From NCBI GenBank assembly GCA_934589525.1, contig CAKTOB010000009.1:1-64000 (forward strand): a stretch of DNA of 64,000 bases, written 5' to 3'. Made by a program: the position numbers and the translations under genes. Below, in pieces: positions 52,693-60,919 of the stretch. How positions within the stretch are numbered: the stretch's first letter is position 1; each line of letters starts with the position of its first letter. The notes under the pieces were generated by a model, which was not told the DNA's origin, did not search any database, and saw nothing but the letters and a program-made list of their open reading frames with translations. The stretch comes from an uncultured Oscillospiraceae bacterium. Lineage in GTDB: Bacteria; Bacillota; Clostridia; Oscillospirales; Oscillospiraceae.

Positions 52693-53246
52693 ACAAAGCC
52701 CTCCTTTTCAAGCTGCTTTCGAAGTTTCCCCCGCATCCTGTGCAGCATGGACGTGACCTTACTCTGGGTAAAACCATAGCTTTCCGCAATGACCGCAATG
52801 GAATCAAAGAACCAATATCTGCGCAAAAAGATGTCCCGTTCGTCTTTGGGCAAAGAATCCAGGAATCGGTTCAGGCACGCAGATAGTTCCCGGGCGTCGG
52901 AGTTTGCCTCAATATCCTGTGTTCCGTCAACGCAGTTGTCCAGTTCTTCCAAAGCAAGAACGATTTCACCACCGCCCCGCTTGTATGCGCTGCGGGATCT
53001 CCACCGGCTGATGGAGATATTGCGGGTGATTTTGCCAAGAAATGTGGCAAGGATCGAAGGGCGATGGGGCGGGAGCTTGTTCCACGCTGCCATATATGTA
53101 TCACTGACACTTTCCTCGGCATCTTCATTATTTGCCAAGACATTGTAAGCAATGCTAAAACAGTAGCCACCATATTTGCTATCCGTTTCCACGATTGCTT
53201 TTTCTGATCGCTGCCAAAACAGGTCTACAATGTTTTTATCGTCCAT
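52689..53246 (-). CDS. ECF sigma factor (copy 1)
   Basis: 185 aa from ATG 53246 (GAAGG 7 bases upstream, same start as copy 2); the open frame continues to 53285. Region 2: AEESVSDTYMAAWNKLPPHRPSILATFLGKITRNISI with the ECF core; region 4: RDIFLRRYWFFDSIAVIAESYGFTQSKVTSMLHRMRGKLRKQLEKEG. Drives envelope- or stress-related genes with its membrane partner. Very similar over its whole length to the 55386 gene. Confidence 0.92.
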   Translation of the reverse strand: MDDKNIVDLFWQRSEKAIVETDSKYGGYCFSIAYNVLANNEDAEESVSDTYMAAWNKLPPHRPSILATFLGKITRNISISRWRSRSAYKRGGGEIVLALEELDNCVDGTQDIEANSDARELSACLNRFLDSLPKDERDIFLRRYWFFDSIAVIAESYGFTQSKVTSMLHRMRGKLRKQLEKEGFV

Positions 53247-53271
53247 ACAAACACCTTCTTCGTTTTGTTTT

Positions 53272-53324
53272 GAAAGGCCCTTCACTTATATGCTCGCAAA
53301 AATGTAGTGGGATATTGCATGATT
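53272..53324 (-). promoter_or_regulatory. conserved upstream element, ECF module 1
   Basis: Read on the minus strand: ATCATGCAATATC, 15 bases, GAGCATATAAGTG, then the near-palindrome GAAGGGCCTTTC about 25 bases before the sigma gene. The same blocks occur before module 2 at 55968-56019. Confidence 0.6.
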
Positions 53325-53334
53325 AGAAAAAATT

Positions 53335-55389
53335 CTATTTCATTTCAAATTCTGCAATGGGTTTCATCTCAATTTTCATCCGAGGGTATGCCGCAATAGC
53401 AGCGTTGTATTCATCTACGGTAAGCCATTCTTCGTAGCTGGGCTTGCCGATTTCCGAAATGTATCTGTACCAGGGGTTGTTGGGATTTGCAAAGGTGTCA
53501 TAGCAGATACAGTCGATTTCAACCGCTTTGTGGCCTTCAATACGATAATAGGTATGGCTTTCAAAGGTATCTAATGTACAAACCTTTTCGATGATATTCC
53601 CCTCGCAGAGGTACAGACCGTTCAGCGTACCATCCGATAGCACAAGATCAATCATACCGTCAACCAGCATCACGACTTCTCCGAAAGGCGTATCACCTGC
53701 GCCCAGAAGAAGCTCCGGTTCCTCATCCCCGTTCAAATCATGCAGCGCATAACGAATGCTCTCTGGGGCAGTGGAATTATCAATGTAATATTTCAGATAA
53801 TCTTCGATACTGTCCTGGATGAACGGATGGCCAATCGATGCAAGGTATTCTTTGATTGGGGTTGTTTTCACCTCTATCTTTTGGTAGGACGAAAGAACGG
53901 CATGGAATTCTTCACTGCTGATTGGCTGATCCACAAGGTTCTGATCCTCGGGAGCAAAGGTTGCGGACAATTTACCGTCGGCGTTTTTCCTGCATATCCG
54001 CATCCATGGGCTATCTGTATTTTCCGGATTGTATCTTACCCAATCCTGATATTCGATGCTGGTGCCAACGACTCTGGCATAACGATAGTCCTGCCCGTTG
54101 AGACCATCATCCACAAACATGAGGATACCGTTCTGGCAGACATAGACCTTCGTATTCTCAATCCACCAGACCAGACTTTTGGACTGAGTGCCATCCAGTG
54201 TACAGACACTGTAGAAATAATTCTCCTGTCCCAACAACAATTCTTCTACACCGTTCCCGTCAATATCCAGCAGAGCATAGACTGCGTTAATGGAATCATA
54301 ACCCTGCTCTGCTACCTGGATAATGCGTTCTTTGTAGCCAAAGTTTTCAAGTGCCTTTGCTCGTTCTTCGCGCTCCTGTGCCAAACGCTCACTCAGCGCA
54401 TCATACCGTGCCTGAGCTGCTTCAACATCCACCTCCTGCGGATCAACCTTAAAATTGATGACCTCAGCAGCGGCTTCCATACCCTTGCGGGTCAGAATTT
54501 GTTCGCCCTCTGCGATATCTCCTGCTCGGACATTGTTTATCAGAACCGTGAGGAAGGCATCCTTCTGATCCACAATCATCAAAGCATTGTCCTTACTGAG
54601 CGCCATCAGAACATCTACTCCCTGCGCTGTGGTGTATGTCCATTCCTCATAGTTTTCTAACGGTCCAATAAAGGCACTGACACCATCAAAAGATGTTTTC
54701 ATAACATAACGCATCCGCATATCCAGTGGGTACTTCCATTGACAATTTTCACCGGTGAGCGTCAAATCAAAGGGGATGTCGAAAGTACCATCACCGTAGT
54801 AATAGCCTTGATTGTAATGTACCTTTGCCGGTGCGTGTGGTACAAGCAAGCCACCAATGCCTAGTGCATCAAAAGTAGTTTTGATATCTTCCTCGATCCA
54901 CCCAATCCCCAGTGTGTTCAATCCGTATTTCTCGCAGATTTCGTCTACCTTGTCAATTTCTTCCTGAAAGAAACAGCCATATGCCAAATAATCCAGACGA
55001 TCCTTCATTGGGATTTCCGGCTCATTTATTGGCATTTGATAGGCTTCCCGAAATTCATTCCATTCCTGATTGGCCAAATAGCCAGGGGTTCCGACATAGC
55101 CTTGCAGGGAAATCGCATTTCTTATCTGAGCGGGTTGTGTTTCCTCTCCGGGAGCTGCTGGAGGTGTGTATTCCTCTTGCGTGATAATCATATCACGCAG
55201 GCCAAAGACATAGATAACAGCGCAGCCAACCAACAGCAGCATCATGGCAATAACTGCGGCAACTAGCAATGTGCGGCTAAAGGAAAGTCGTTTTTGCGAT
55301 TTCTTCTTTCCGTTTCGGCTGTCCAGAGCGGAGAGAACGTAAGGTTCCTTTGCTTCGCCAATAACTTCCAGTAATTGATCTGACTTCAT
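53335..55389 (-). CDS. ECF-linked membrane protein with VCBS-like extracellular repeats (copy 2)
   Basis: 684 aa. Same plan as the 50623 gene: DQLLEVIGEAKEPYVLSALDS, membrane helix about 39-65, then an extracellular region with YALLDIDGNGVEELLLGQ and YALHDLNGDEEPELLLGAG calcium-binding-like motifs. Overlaps ECF sigma copy 2 by 4 bases. N-terminal cytoplasmic 35 residues are nearly identical to copy 1, as expected if they bind near-identical sigma factors, while the outside region has diverged. Confidence 0.8.
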   Translation of the reverse strand: MKSDQLLEVIGEAKEPYVLSALDSRNGKKKSQKRLSFSRTLLVAAVIAMMLLLVGCAVIYVFGLRDMIITQEEYTPPAAPGEETQPAQIRNAISLQGYVGTPGYLANQEWNEFREAYQMPINEPEIPMKDRLDYLAYGCFFQEEIDKVDEICEKYGLNTLGIGWIEEDIKTTFDALGIGGLLVPHAPAKVHYNQGYYYGDGTFDIPFDLTLTGENCQWKYPLDMRMRYVMKTSFDGVSAFIGPLENYEEWTYTTAQGVDVLMALSKDNALMIVDQKDAFLTVLINNVRAGDIAEGEQILTRKGMEAAAEVINFKVDPQEVDVEAAQARYDALSERLAQEREERAKALENFGYKERIIQVAEQGYDSINAVYALLDIDGNGVEELLLGQENYFYSVCTLDGTQSKSLVWWIENTKVYVCQNGILMFVDDGLNGQDYRYARVVGTSIEYQDWVRYNPENTDSPWMRICRKNADGKLSATFAPEDQNLVDQPISSEEFHAVLSSYQKIEVKTTPIKEYLASIGHPFIQDSIEDYLKYYIDNSTAPESIRYALHDLNGDEEPELLLGAGDTPFGEVVMLVDGMIDLVLSDGTLNGLYLCEGNIIEKVCTLDTFESHTYYRIEGHKAVEIDCICYDTFANPNNPWYRYISEIGKPSYEEWLTVDEYNAAIAAYPRMKIEMKPIAEFEMK

Positions 55390-55943
55390 AGAAAGCCCTC
55401 CTTTTCAAGCTGCTTCCGGAGTTTACCTCTTGTCCGGTACAACATGGATGTGACCTTACTCTGAGTAAAGCCAAAGCTTTCTGCGATATCAGCAATGGAA
55501 TCAAAGAACCAGTACCGGCGCAGGAAAACATCCCGCTCCGTTTCCGGTAGCGTTTCCAGAAAACGATTGAAGGCCCAAACCAACTCATGGGATTCATAAG
55601 CCCGCTCAATATTCTGTTTTCCATCAACGCAATCGTCCAGTTCTTCCAGAGTAAGAGTGATTTGCCCGCCGCCGCGCTTTGCGGTATTTTTCGCTTTCCA
55701 GCGGTTAATGGAGATACGGCGGGTGATTTTTCCAAGGAATGTTGCAAGAATTGAAGGACGATGGGGTGGAAGCTGGTTCCATGCGGCCATATATGTATCG
55801 CTGACACTTTCTTCGGCATCTTCGCTATTTGCCAGGGCATGATAAGCAATGCTGTAGCAATAGGCACCATATTTGCGGTCTGTTTCGGCAATAGCCTGTT
55901 CAGAGCGGTCCCAGAAAAGCGCAACGATGCTTTGATCGTCCAT
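55386..55943 (-). CDS. ECF sigma factor (copy 2)
   Basis: 185 aa from ATG 55943, with GGAGG about 9 bases upstream. Same motifs as copy 1: EESVSDTYMAAWNQLPPHRPSILATFLGKITRRISI and RDVFLRRYWFFDSIADIAESFGFTQSKVTSMLYRTRGKL. Membrane partner follows with ATGA overlap. Confidence 0.92.
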   Translation of the reverse strand: MDDQSIVALFWDRSEQAIAETDRKYGAYCYSIAYHALANSEDAEESVSDTYMAAWNQLPPHRPSILATFLGKITRRISINRWKAKNTAKRGGGQITLTLEELDDCVDGKQNIERAYESHELVWAFNRFLETLPETERDVFLRRYWFFDSIADIAESFGFTQSKVTSMLYRTRGKLRKQLEKEGFL

Positions 55944-55967
55944 ACAAACACCTCCTATTGTTTCTTT

Positions 55968-56019
55968 GAAAGGCCCTTCACTTATATACTCAGGAAAAAC
56001 TCTTTGATATTGCATGATT
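55968..56019 (-). promoter_or_regulatory. conserved upstream element, ECF module 2
   Basis: Minus strand: ATCATGCAATATC, 14 bases, GAGTATATAAGTG, then GAAGGGCCTTTC. Same order and nearly the same spacing as module 1. Confidence 0.6.
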
Positions 56020-56076
56020 TTTTGAAATACTTGAGACTTTTACTGATCTGTCAAAAATTTTTGCACATACTCAGGC

Positions 56077-57885
56077 TTATGACTTTACCATCCAGAAAGT
56101 TGGTGTTCGTCTGATATTTGCCATACCTGCAGGCTGCTGATTCAGCACTTGAACAGCCTCTCTTTCGCCATATCGTCCCGCTGTATCCCGGTACAGCATA
56201 TTGCAGGCGGAACCATTGTTTATAGCGCAGGCATTTACTGCTTTGTATTCCGTCATGATGTCGATCAAATCGGCGTAGGTCGCTCCAAGAGACTGGGGTG
56301 TTCTTCCATCCGCACTGATGAAAATCACCGTTCCGTCTTCACGCTGGCCGATGGCTGTCCGGGATGTGTAACCGGAGGGCGTATCGTATACAGACAGATT
56401 TGGTTTACCGTTGATCATCAGAACGGGACCGCCCTCATAGCCATCCCGGATTTTCAAATCGGCTGCCTCCTCCGCGGTGATGGAATTGCCAACGATCAAA
56501 ATATTGTCCTTATTGAAGCCCATGAATCCATCTTCATAAATGTGGTCATGAAGACTGTTCCACACAACATGCTCGTTGGACAAAACCAATCCACAAGGGA
56601 CACTTCCTACGGCAAGACTGCTTGTTCCGTCATCGTAGAAGACTCCGGCGTTGACTGCCGCAATTGCGTTTTCCTGCTCGATTGCTTTATCAATGCCAAT
56701 ACCCGGTGTGTCCAGGGAGAGCGCATCAGAAGACGTTGCCAGGTAGACCTTTGAAGGATCACGAACCAGCATCACATGGGCGGTAAAGGTTTGTCCGGTG
56801 TAAGTGTCAATTTGAATACCATCCGGGAAATCTACCCACGCATCGTTCAAGGTTGCTTCCTGCGTGGGTGTGTTAGACACAGTGGTCGGCTGCGTTGGTA
56901 CTGTAGGCGTGGTGGTGCCGGGCGCATCCTGAACAGGTTTGGATTCTTGTAAATCCGGGGCTGCTTGCTTTTTGGGGACAGTCAAAAATCCAATTGCCGT
57001 TGCCAATATAGCAACAACTGAAACAAGAACGACCCAGAAGCGGGGCTTCTTGTAATTCAAAATATTGCGTACCCTCCGGGCAACTGCCGTTTCTCCAAAA
57101 GCTACGGGACAGGCCAGCACCAGCCGCTTTCCTCCGCTGCAATCCAAAAGTGCTGCGGAATAGGCTTTCTTTTCAGCAAGGCCAAAGCGAGAGATGACCA
57201 TTTCATCGCAGGCAAACTCAATATCCCGGCATACAAGAAAGTAGGCGATCCATACAAAGGGGTCAAACCAATAAACAGATAAAAGGACATAGGCCAGCGG
57301 CTTCCACCAATGGTCTTTTCGGGACAGGTGGCTCCGCTCGTGGGCAATCACATGGGCCTTGGCCGGTCCACACAGGCCGGAGGGCAGGTAGATTCTGGGC
57401 CGAATAAAGCCAAGAATAAACGGGGTCGTCACAGCATCGCAAATCCAGATGCCGGCCCTTTCCGGAATGGCTTCCATTACAAGGTGCCGCATTCTGATAT
57501 AACTGAATAGAAAATAGCCCAGCATACAGCATAGACCAATGCACCATACGATCGGAAACGCCGAGACCTGTGGCTGGCGGCTATCTGTTATGGATCCTTG
57601 ATTTTCCGGAATCTGCGCTTGGGCAGCACCGGAGGGAACAGGTTCCGGGTGAATCAAGTTCGTATTGACGGTTTCCTGAATGACAGAAGTAGTCTGGGGG
57701 ACCATGCTGACAGGACTTTCAACGGAAAACGGAAAGACCAACCGCAGAGCAACAATGGCCCAGAGCATACAGACGATCCGCCTTGGCGCCTTTCTCAAAA
57801 GTGTCCGAAGGAAGATCACCGCAACGATCAGCCAATTCGCAAGAAGGCTGAGACTGACAAGCTTCGAGAATACAGCGTCCATCAT
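56077..57885 (-). CDS. BlaR1-like M56 sensor protease fused to a degenerate NAGPA domain
   Basis: 602 aa. Residues 1-300: four to five membrane segments and an M56 metallopeptidase with zinc motif HERSH (182-186) and ACDE (225-228). Residues about 285-303 form the last membrane helix. A Pro/Thr/Gln linker (305-345) leads to an extracellular phosphodiester-glycosidase-like domain (350-602). BlaR1 normally has a penicillin-binding domain there. In this domain the enzyme motif NMDGGSS is replaced by AINNGSA (554-560) and INGG by VNAG (411-414), while SRTAIGQ and DGR remain. So it is probably a sensor, not an enzyme. Overlaps the BlaI gene by one base. Confidence 0.88.
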   Translation of the reverse strand: MMDAVFSKLVSLSLLANWLIVAVIFLRTLLRKAPRRIVCMLWAIVALRLVFPFSVESPVSMVPQTTSVIQETVNTNLIHPEPVPSGAAQAQIPENQGSITDSRQPQVSAFPIVWCIGLCCMLGYFLFSYIRMRHLVMEAIPERAGIWICDAVTTPFILGFIRPRIYLPSGLCGPAKAHVIAHERSHLSRKDHWWKPLAYVLLSVYWFDPFVWIAYFLVCRDIEFACDEMVISRFGLAEKKAYSAALLDCSGGKRLVLACPVAFGETAVARRVRNILNYKKPRFWVVLVSVVAILATAIGFLTVPKKQAAPDLQESKPVQDAPGTTTPTVPTQPTTVSNTPTQEATLNDAWVDFPDGIQIDTYTGQTFTAHVMLVRDPSKVYLATSSDALSLDTPGIGIDKAIEQENAIAAVNAGVFYDDGTSSLAVGSVPCGLVLSNEHVVWNSLHDHIYEDGFMGFNKDNILIVGNSITAEEAADLKIRDGYEGGPVLMINGKPNLSVYDTPSGYTSRTAIGQREDGTVIFISADGRTPQSLGATYADLIDIMTEYKAVNACAINNGSACNMLYRDTAGRYGEREAVQVLNQQPAGMANIRRTPTFWMVKS

Positions 57886-58247
57886 TACCCCTCCCCTGCT
57901 TCATCGATCATCTTCCGAACGAGTGTACGCTCTTCTTCCGATAAGGGGCGGCTTCTGGAAAATGCCGCCAGAAATGCCGGAAAGGAGCCTTGGAAGGTGT
58001 TGTCTACGAACTGCTCACTTTGCATGGAATAGAACTGCTCTCTGGAAATAAGGGATGTGACCGTTCCGTTGTTGTTCTGAAACAGTCCCTTATCGCAAAG
58101 CCTGCGAAGGACGGTATGCACCGTCGTCCTTTTCCATTGCAGCTCCTCCCCTGCCAGCTTCACAAGGGTGGAGGAAGATACCGGTTCGTTCTTCCAAATC
58201 ATGTCCGCAAAACGGGATTCAACCACTCCGAGCTGTATCTCACTCAT
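57885..58247 (-). CDS. BlaI/MecI-family repressor (module A)
   Basis: 120 aa. Winged helix (about 1-70: LGVVESRFADMIWKNEPVSSSTLVKLAGEELQWKRTTVHTVLRRLCDKGLF) and a C-terminal dimer and cleavage region. Usually cut when the linked M56 protease is activated, releasing its operators. AAAGGAGG precedes the ATG. The promoter and two dyad operators lie at 58263-58322. Confidence 0.93.
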   Translation of the reverse strand: MSEIQLGVVESRFADMIWKNEPVSSSTLVKLAGEELQWKRTTVHTVLRRLCDKGLFQNNNGTVTSLISREQFYSMQSEQFVDNTFQGSFPAFLAAFSRSRPLSEEERTLVRKMIDEAGEG

Positions 58248-58262
58248 ATTGATTATACCTCC

Positions 58263-58322
58263 TTTGCGACTACATGCAGTAGTCTCTACTTAAAGACTAC
58301 ACTATGTAGTCGCAAAAGTCAA
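58263..58322 (-). promoter_or_regulatory. BlaI operators and promoter (module A)
   Basis: Minus strand TTGACT (58317-58322), 17-base spacer, TAGTCT (58294-58299). Two 17-bp dyads: GACTACACTATGTAGTC (58295-58311) over the -10 and spacer, and GACTACATGCAGTAGTC (58268-58284) after the start. Their outer halves form a perfect 13-bp inverted repeat, TTTGCGACTACAT (58263-58275) and its complement (58304-58316). Confidence 0.8.
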
Positions 58323-58343
58323 TAGCTTTTTTAAAAACCTACA

Positions 58344-58385
58344 AAAACCGGGGAAGAAAACAAAAGCGTTTTCCTCCCCGGTTTT
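58344..58385 (-). terminator. terminator of module B sensor gene
   Basis: 18-bp stem with one mismatch (58344-58361 with 58368-58385); on the minus strand it is followed by T-rich sequence. It ends the M56-LCP gene. Confidence 0.85.
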
Positions 58386-58395
58386 GAGTCTTGGG

Positions 58396-60189
58396 CTATT
58401 TTATGATTAGTCCCGCTGAACGCTTCCCCCTGAGAATTGCGCTGCAATGATTCAAATCGGGAATCAGGACCTTGTGCGGACGGCCGAGCAAGTCAATCTC
58501 CTGTTCTTTTGAGGAGGCCCGATCAGGGCATTGGGCAACGGTGATCCTATAGGAAGAAAATACATCCAGCCATTGCTTCCGGTATTCTTCCAATTTTTGT
58601 TTTTCAATATCCGTTTCCAAAAGTGGGAGAACGGCATCCAGCAATTGAGAAAACTGCTCCCGGGAAAGTTTCTGACAGGCGTCTAAAACCGTGGCGATGA
58701 TCCTGGCGTTTCGCTCGGAACGACAGTACAGGCTCTCTTCCGGAATGACAAGATATCGGTAGGCATAGGCTGCATTTCCGTTCAGGTGATATTTCCCATC
58801 GGTTTGCTGGCCCAATGGGATATGCTTCTCGGACAGACAGTCTATTTCACTGTTTTCCAATGGCAAATCGATACCGCCAAGTGCGTCAACAATGCCCATG
58901 AACACATCAGGGCCCGCTTCAGCGCTTCCGTCTATGGATATGTCAAAGCTTTCAGCAATGCCTTTAGTCAAAAATGGGCTGCCCTGCTTTTCTTTATTCC
59001 ACGCCTTCCCCAAAGCATGGGCGATATTCAAAGTCGTTTGCCCAACGACATGGGTGGTTTTGGGGTCAGTATAGTATCCAAATTCCAGGTATGTCCAGGA
59101 AGGAAGTACATAAAAATTCCATTCTTTTGCTTTTCCGTCTATGGATGTCAGAACAATGGAGCCAGCGTTTTTTAGTTCAGTACCGTCCTTTAACGCTGAA
59201 GTATATTGTCCGATGACAAGCAATCTGGGGATTTGCGCCGGTACTGCATGGACAGGGGCGGTCAAGAAGCCAACGCCGATGGCCGTAATAGCAAAAATGT
59301 TTAGCACCGTGAAACGTATTGTCGGTCTTTTATAGCGGACAATGTTGGTAATGCGGTGCTTTACGTTCTTCTCACCAAAAGCCAGCGGCGAGGCAGTCAA
59401 GTTTTTGGGGCCGCTATAGTGCAAAAGGACCCTGGAATAGGCTATTTTCTGCGAAACGGTCATATTTTGAATAACCGTTTCATCACACGCAACCTCAATA
59501 TCACGGCAAAAAATGATATATGCGAACCATATCATAGGATGAAACCAATAAAGGGACAGCAGAAAGAAACCTAATGGCTTCCATAGATGGTCTCTTCGCC
59601 TCAGATGGGCCTGCTCGTGGGCAAGGACATAGGGCAATTCCTCGGGCTTCAGGTCGGAAGGAAGGTATATTTTGGGATGGAGCATGCCAAAAACGAAGGG
59701 CTCTTCTATATAATCGCAGGAATAGATTTTTGGCTCGACAGCAATTGAAGCGGATAACTTTCTCTTTACGGCAATACTCTCTCTAACGGTATAAGCAGAC
59801 ATCCCGGCAAATCCAATGAGCCATAAAACCGAAAAAGCACCAAGCAAATCAAATGGCACCTCGGTAGAGGCCTGCGGCTCCAGCCGCAGATTTTGCAGGA
59901 CCGTCAAATCAGATGCGGCGGCCGATGCTCCTTTCTGGGGAGTGGATTGGACGGTTGTTTCCGGAACCGGATAGAAAACCTCCTGCTCAATAGGAACAGA
60001 TTCCGGCAGAATGCAGAGGGGACTTTCGATTCGGAATGGGATGATCAGGTGCGCCGCAAGAAGGAGCCACAGGAAGCAGGAAACGGTTCTGGATTTTCGT
60101 GACAGGAACAGGCGCATGACCAGGATCACCAGCAGCAGCCATGTGGCGGAAATGCTGTTATTCAGTAACCATAAAAACAGTTCTTTCAT
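58396..60189 (-). CDS. BlaR1-like M56 sensor protease fused to a degenerate LCP domain
   Basis: 597 aa. M56 part residues 1-310 with HEQAH (191-195), ACDE (234-237) and membrane helices at about 13-30, 37-53, 116-134, 205-228 and 293-312. Residues about 320-585 align with the LytR-CpsA-Psr fold of the 60920 gene: RLLVIGQ, VDALGGIDLPL, LNGNAAYAYRYL and the R..RN.RIIATVLD helix. Key LCP residues seen in the stand-alone enzyme are changed: QDAR to QYTS, NAD to NAG, FLRD to VLPS. So ligation activity is unlikely and sensing is inferred. Its own promoter was not certain. Confidence 0.87.
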   Translation of the reverse strand: MKELFLWLLNNSISATWLLLVILVMRLFLSRKSRTVSCFLWLLLAAHLIIPFRIESPLCILPESVPIEQEVFYPVPETTVQSTPQKGASAAASDLTVLQNLRLEPQASTEVPFDLLGAFSVLWLIGFAGMSAYTVRESIAVKRKLSASIAVEPKIYSCDYIEEPFVFGMLHPKIYLPSDLKPEELPYVLAHEQAHLRRRDHLWKPLGFFLLSLYWFHPMIWFAYIIFCRDIEVACDETVIQNMTVSQKIAYSRVLLHYSGPKNLTASPLAFGEKNVKHRITNIVRYKRPTIRFTVLNIFAITAIGVGFLTAPVHAVPAQIPRLLVIGQYTSALKDGTELKNAGSIVLTSIDGKAKEWNFYVLPSWTYLEFGYYTDPKTTHVVGQTTLNIAHALGKAWNKEKQGSPFLTKGIAESFDISIDGSAEAGPDVFMGIVDALGGIDLPLENSEIDCLSEKHIPLGQQTDGKYHLNGNAAYAYRYLVIPEESLYCRSERNARIIATVLDACQKLSREQFSQLLDAVLPLLETDIEKQKLEEYRKQWLDVFSSYRITVAQCPDRASSKEQEIDLLGRPHKVLIPDLNHCSAILRGKRSAGLIIK

Positions 60190-60434
60190 AGTGGTCCTTT
60201 CTCAAAATCACCAATTATTTGTAGAGCTGGTCCGGAGCTCCTTTTGCGAATGCTCTTTTGGGAGACAAAATCATTCAAAAGGCGTGCAATGAACCAATGT
60301 GGTTTTTGTTGCATATAAGTGGGATGTTCTCAGTTTATAACAGATGAAATGAACTGTCAAGCAGTTTTTAAGAAATACTAAAGACATTAAAGAATTGGAA
60401 TTTAACTTCTGCTGATGTTTGATTTCGAATTATC
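60190..60434. other. intergenic region between module B sensor and BlaI
   Basis: No gene. A possible minus-strand promoter TTGACA (60355-60360) to TATAAA (60334-60339) has only a 15-base spacer, so it is doubtful. No BlaI-like dyad is seen on this half. Confidence 0.4.
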
Positions 60435-60486
60435 TTGACAAAAGTGTCTACTGAATATAGAATATATTTGTCTATAAAAGATAGAC
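60435..60486 (+). promoter_or_regulatory. promoter and BlaI operators (module B)
   Basis: TTGACA (60435-60440), 17-base spacer, TAGAAT (60458-60463). Dyad GTCTATAAAAGATAGAC (60470-60486) sits at the transcription start; an imperfect half-like site GTCTACTGAATATAGAA (60446-60462) overlaps the -10. Confidence 0.75.
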
Positions 60487-60502
60487 GAAAGGAGCGATAA
60501 AA

Positions 60503-60862
60503 ATGGAAGAGTATCGTCTTGGAGAAGTGGAGTCAAAATTTGCGGAGATCATCTGGGCCAATGAGCCTCTATCCTCCCGGCGTCTGGCGGAACTGGCGCT
60601 TGAAAAATTGAACTGGAAGCGTACAACGACTTATACTGTTTTGAAGCGGCTGTGTGAACGGGGACTGTTTCAGAATCAGGGCGGCACAGTGTCCGCGCTG
60701 GTCACTCAGGAAGAATTTATGGCCCATCGAAGTGAGCAGTTTCTGGACGAAGCCTTTCAAGGGTCCCTTCCTGCCTTTATGGCGGCATTCAGCAGTCGAA
60801 AAAGGCTATCCGAGGCGGAAATCAAGGAACTGGAACAGATCATTGACGGGATGCGGGAATAA
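60503..60862 (+). CDS. BlaI/MecI-family repressor (module B)
   Basis: 119 aa. Winged helix LGEVESKFAEIIWANEPLSSRRLAELALEKLNWKRTTTYTVLKRLCERGLF closely similar to module A, and a conserved C-terminal stretch QFLDEAFQGSLPAFMAAFS. Divergent from the M56-LCP gene and 57 bases before the stand-alone LCP gene. AAAGGAG precedes the ATG. Confidence 0.93.
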   Translation: MEEYRLGEVESKFAEIIWANEPLSSRRLAELALEKLNWKRTTTYTVLKRLCERGLFQNQGGTVSALVTQEEFMAHRSEQFLDEAFQGSLPAFMAAFSSRKRLSEAEIKELEQIIDGMRE

Positions 60863-60919
60863 GATGCGGCATGAGAAGCGTTCAATGCGGAACTGTGATG
60901 TCTACGGGAGGATGACTTT

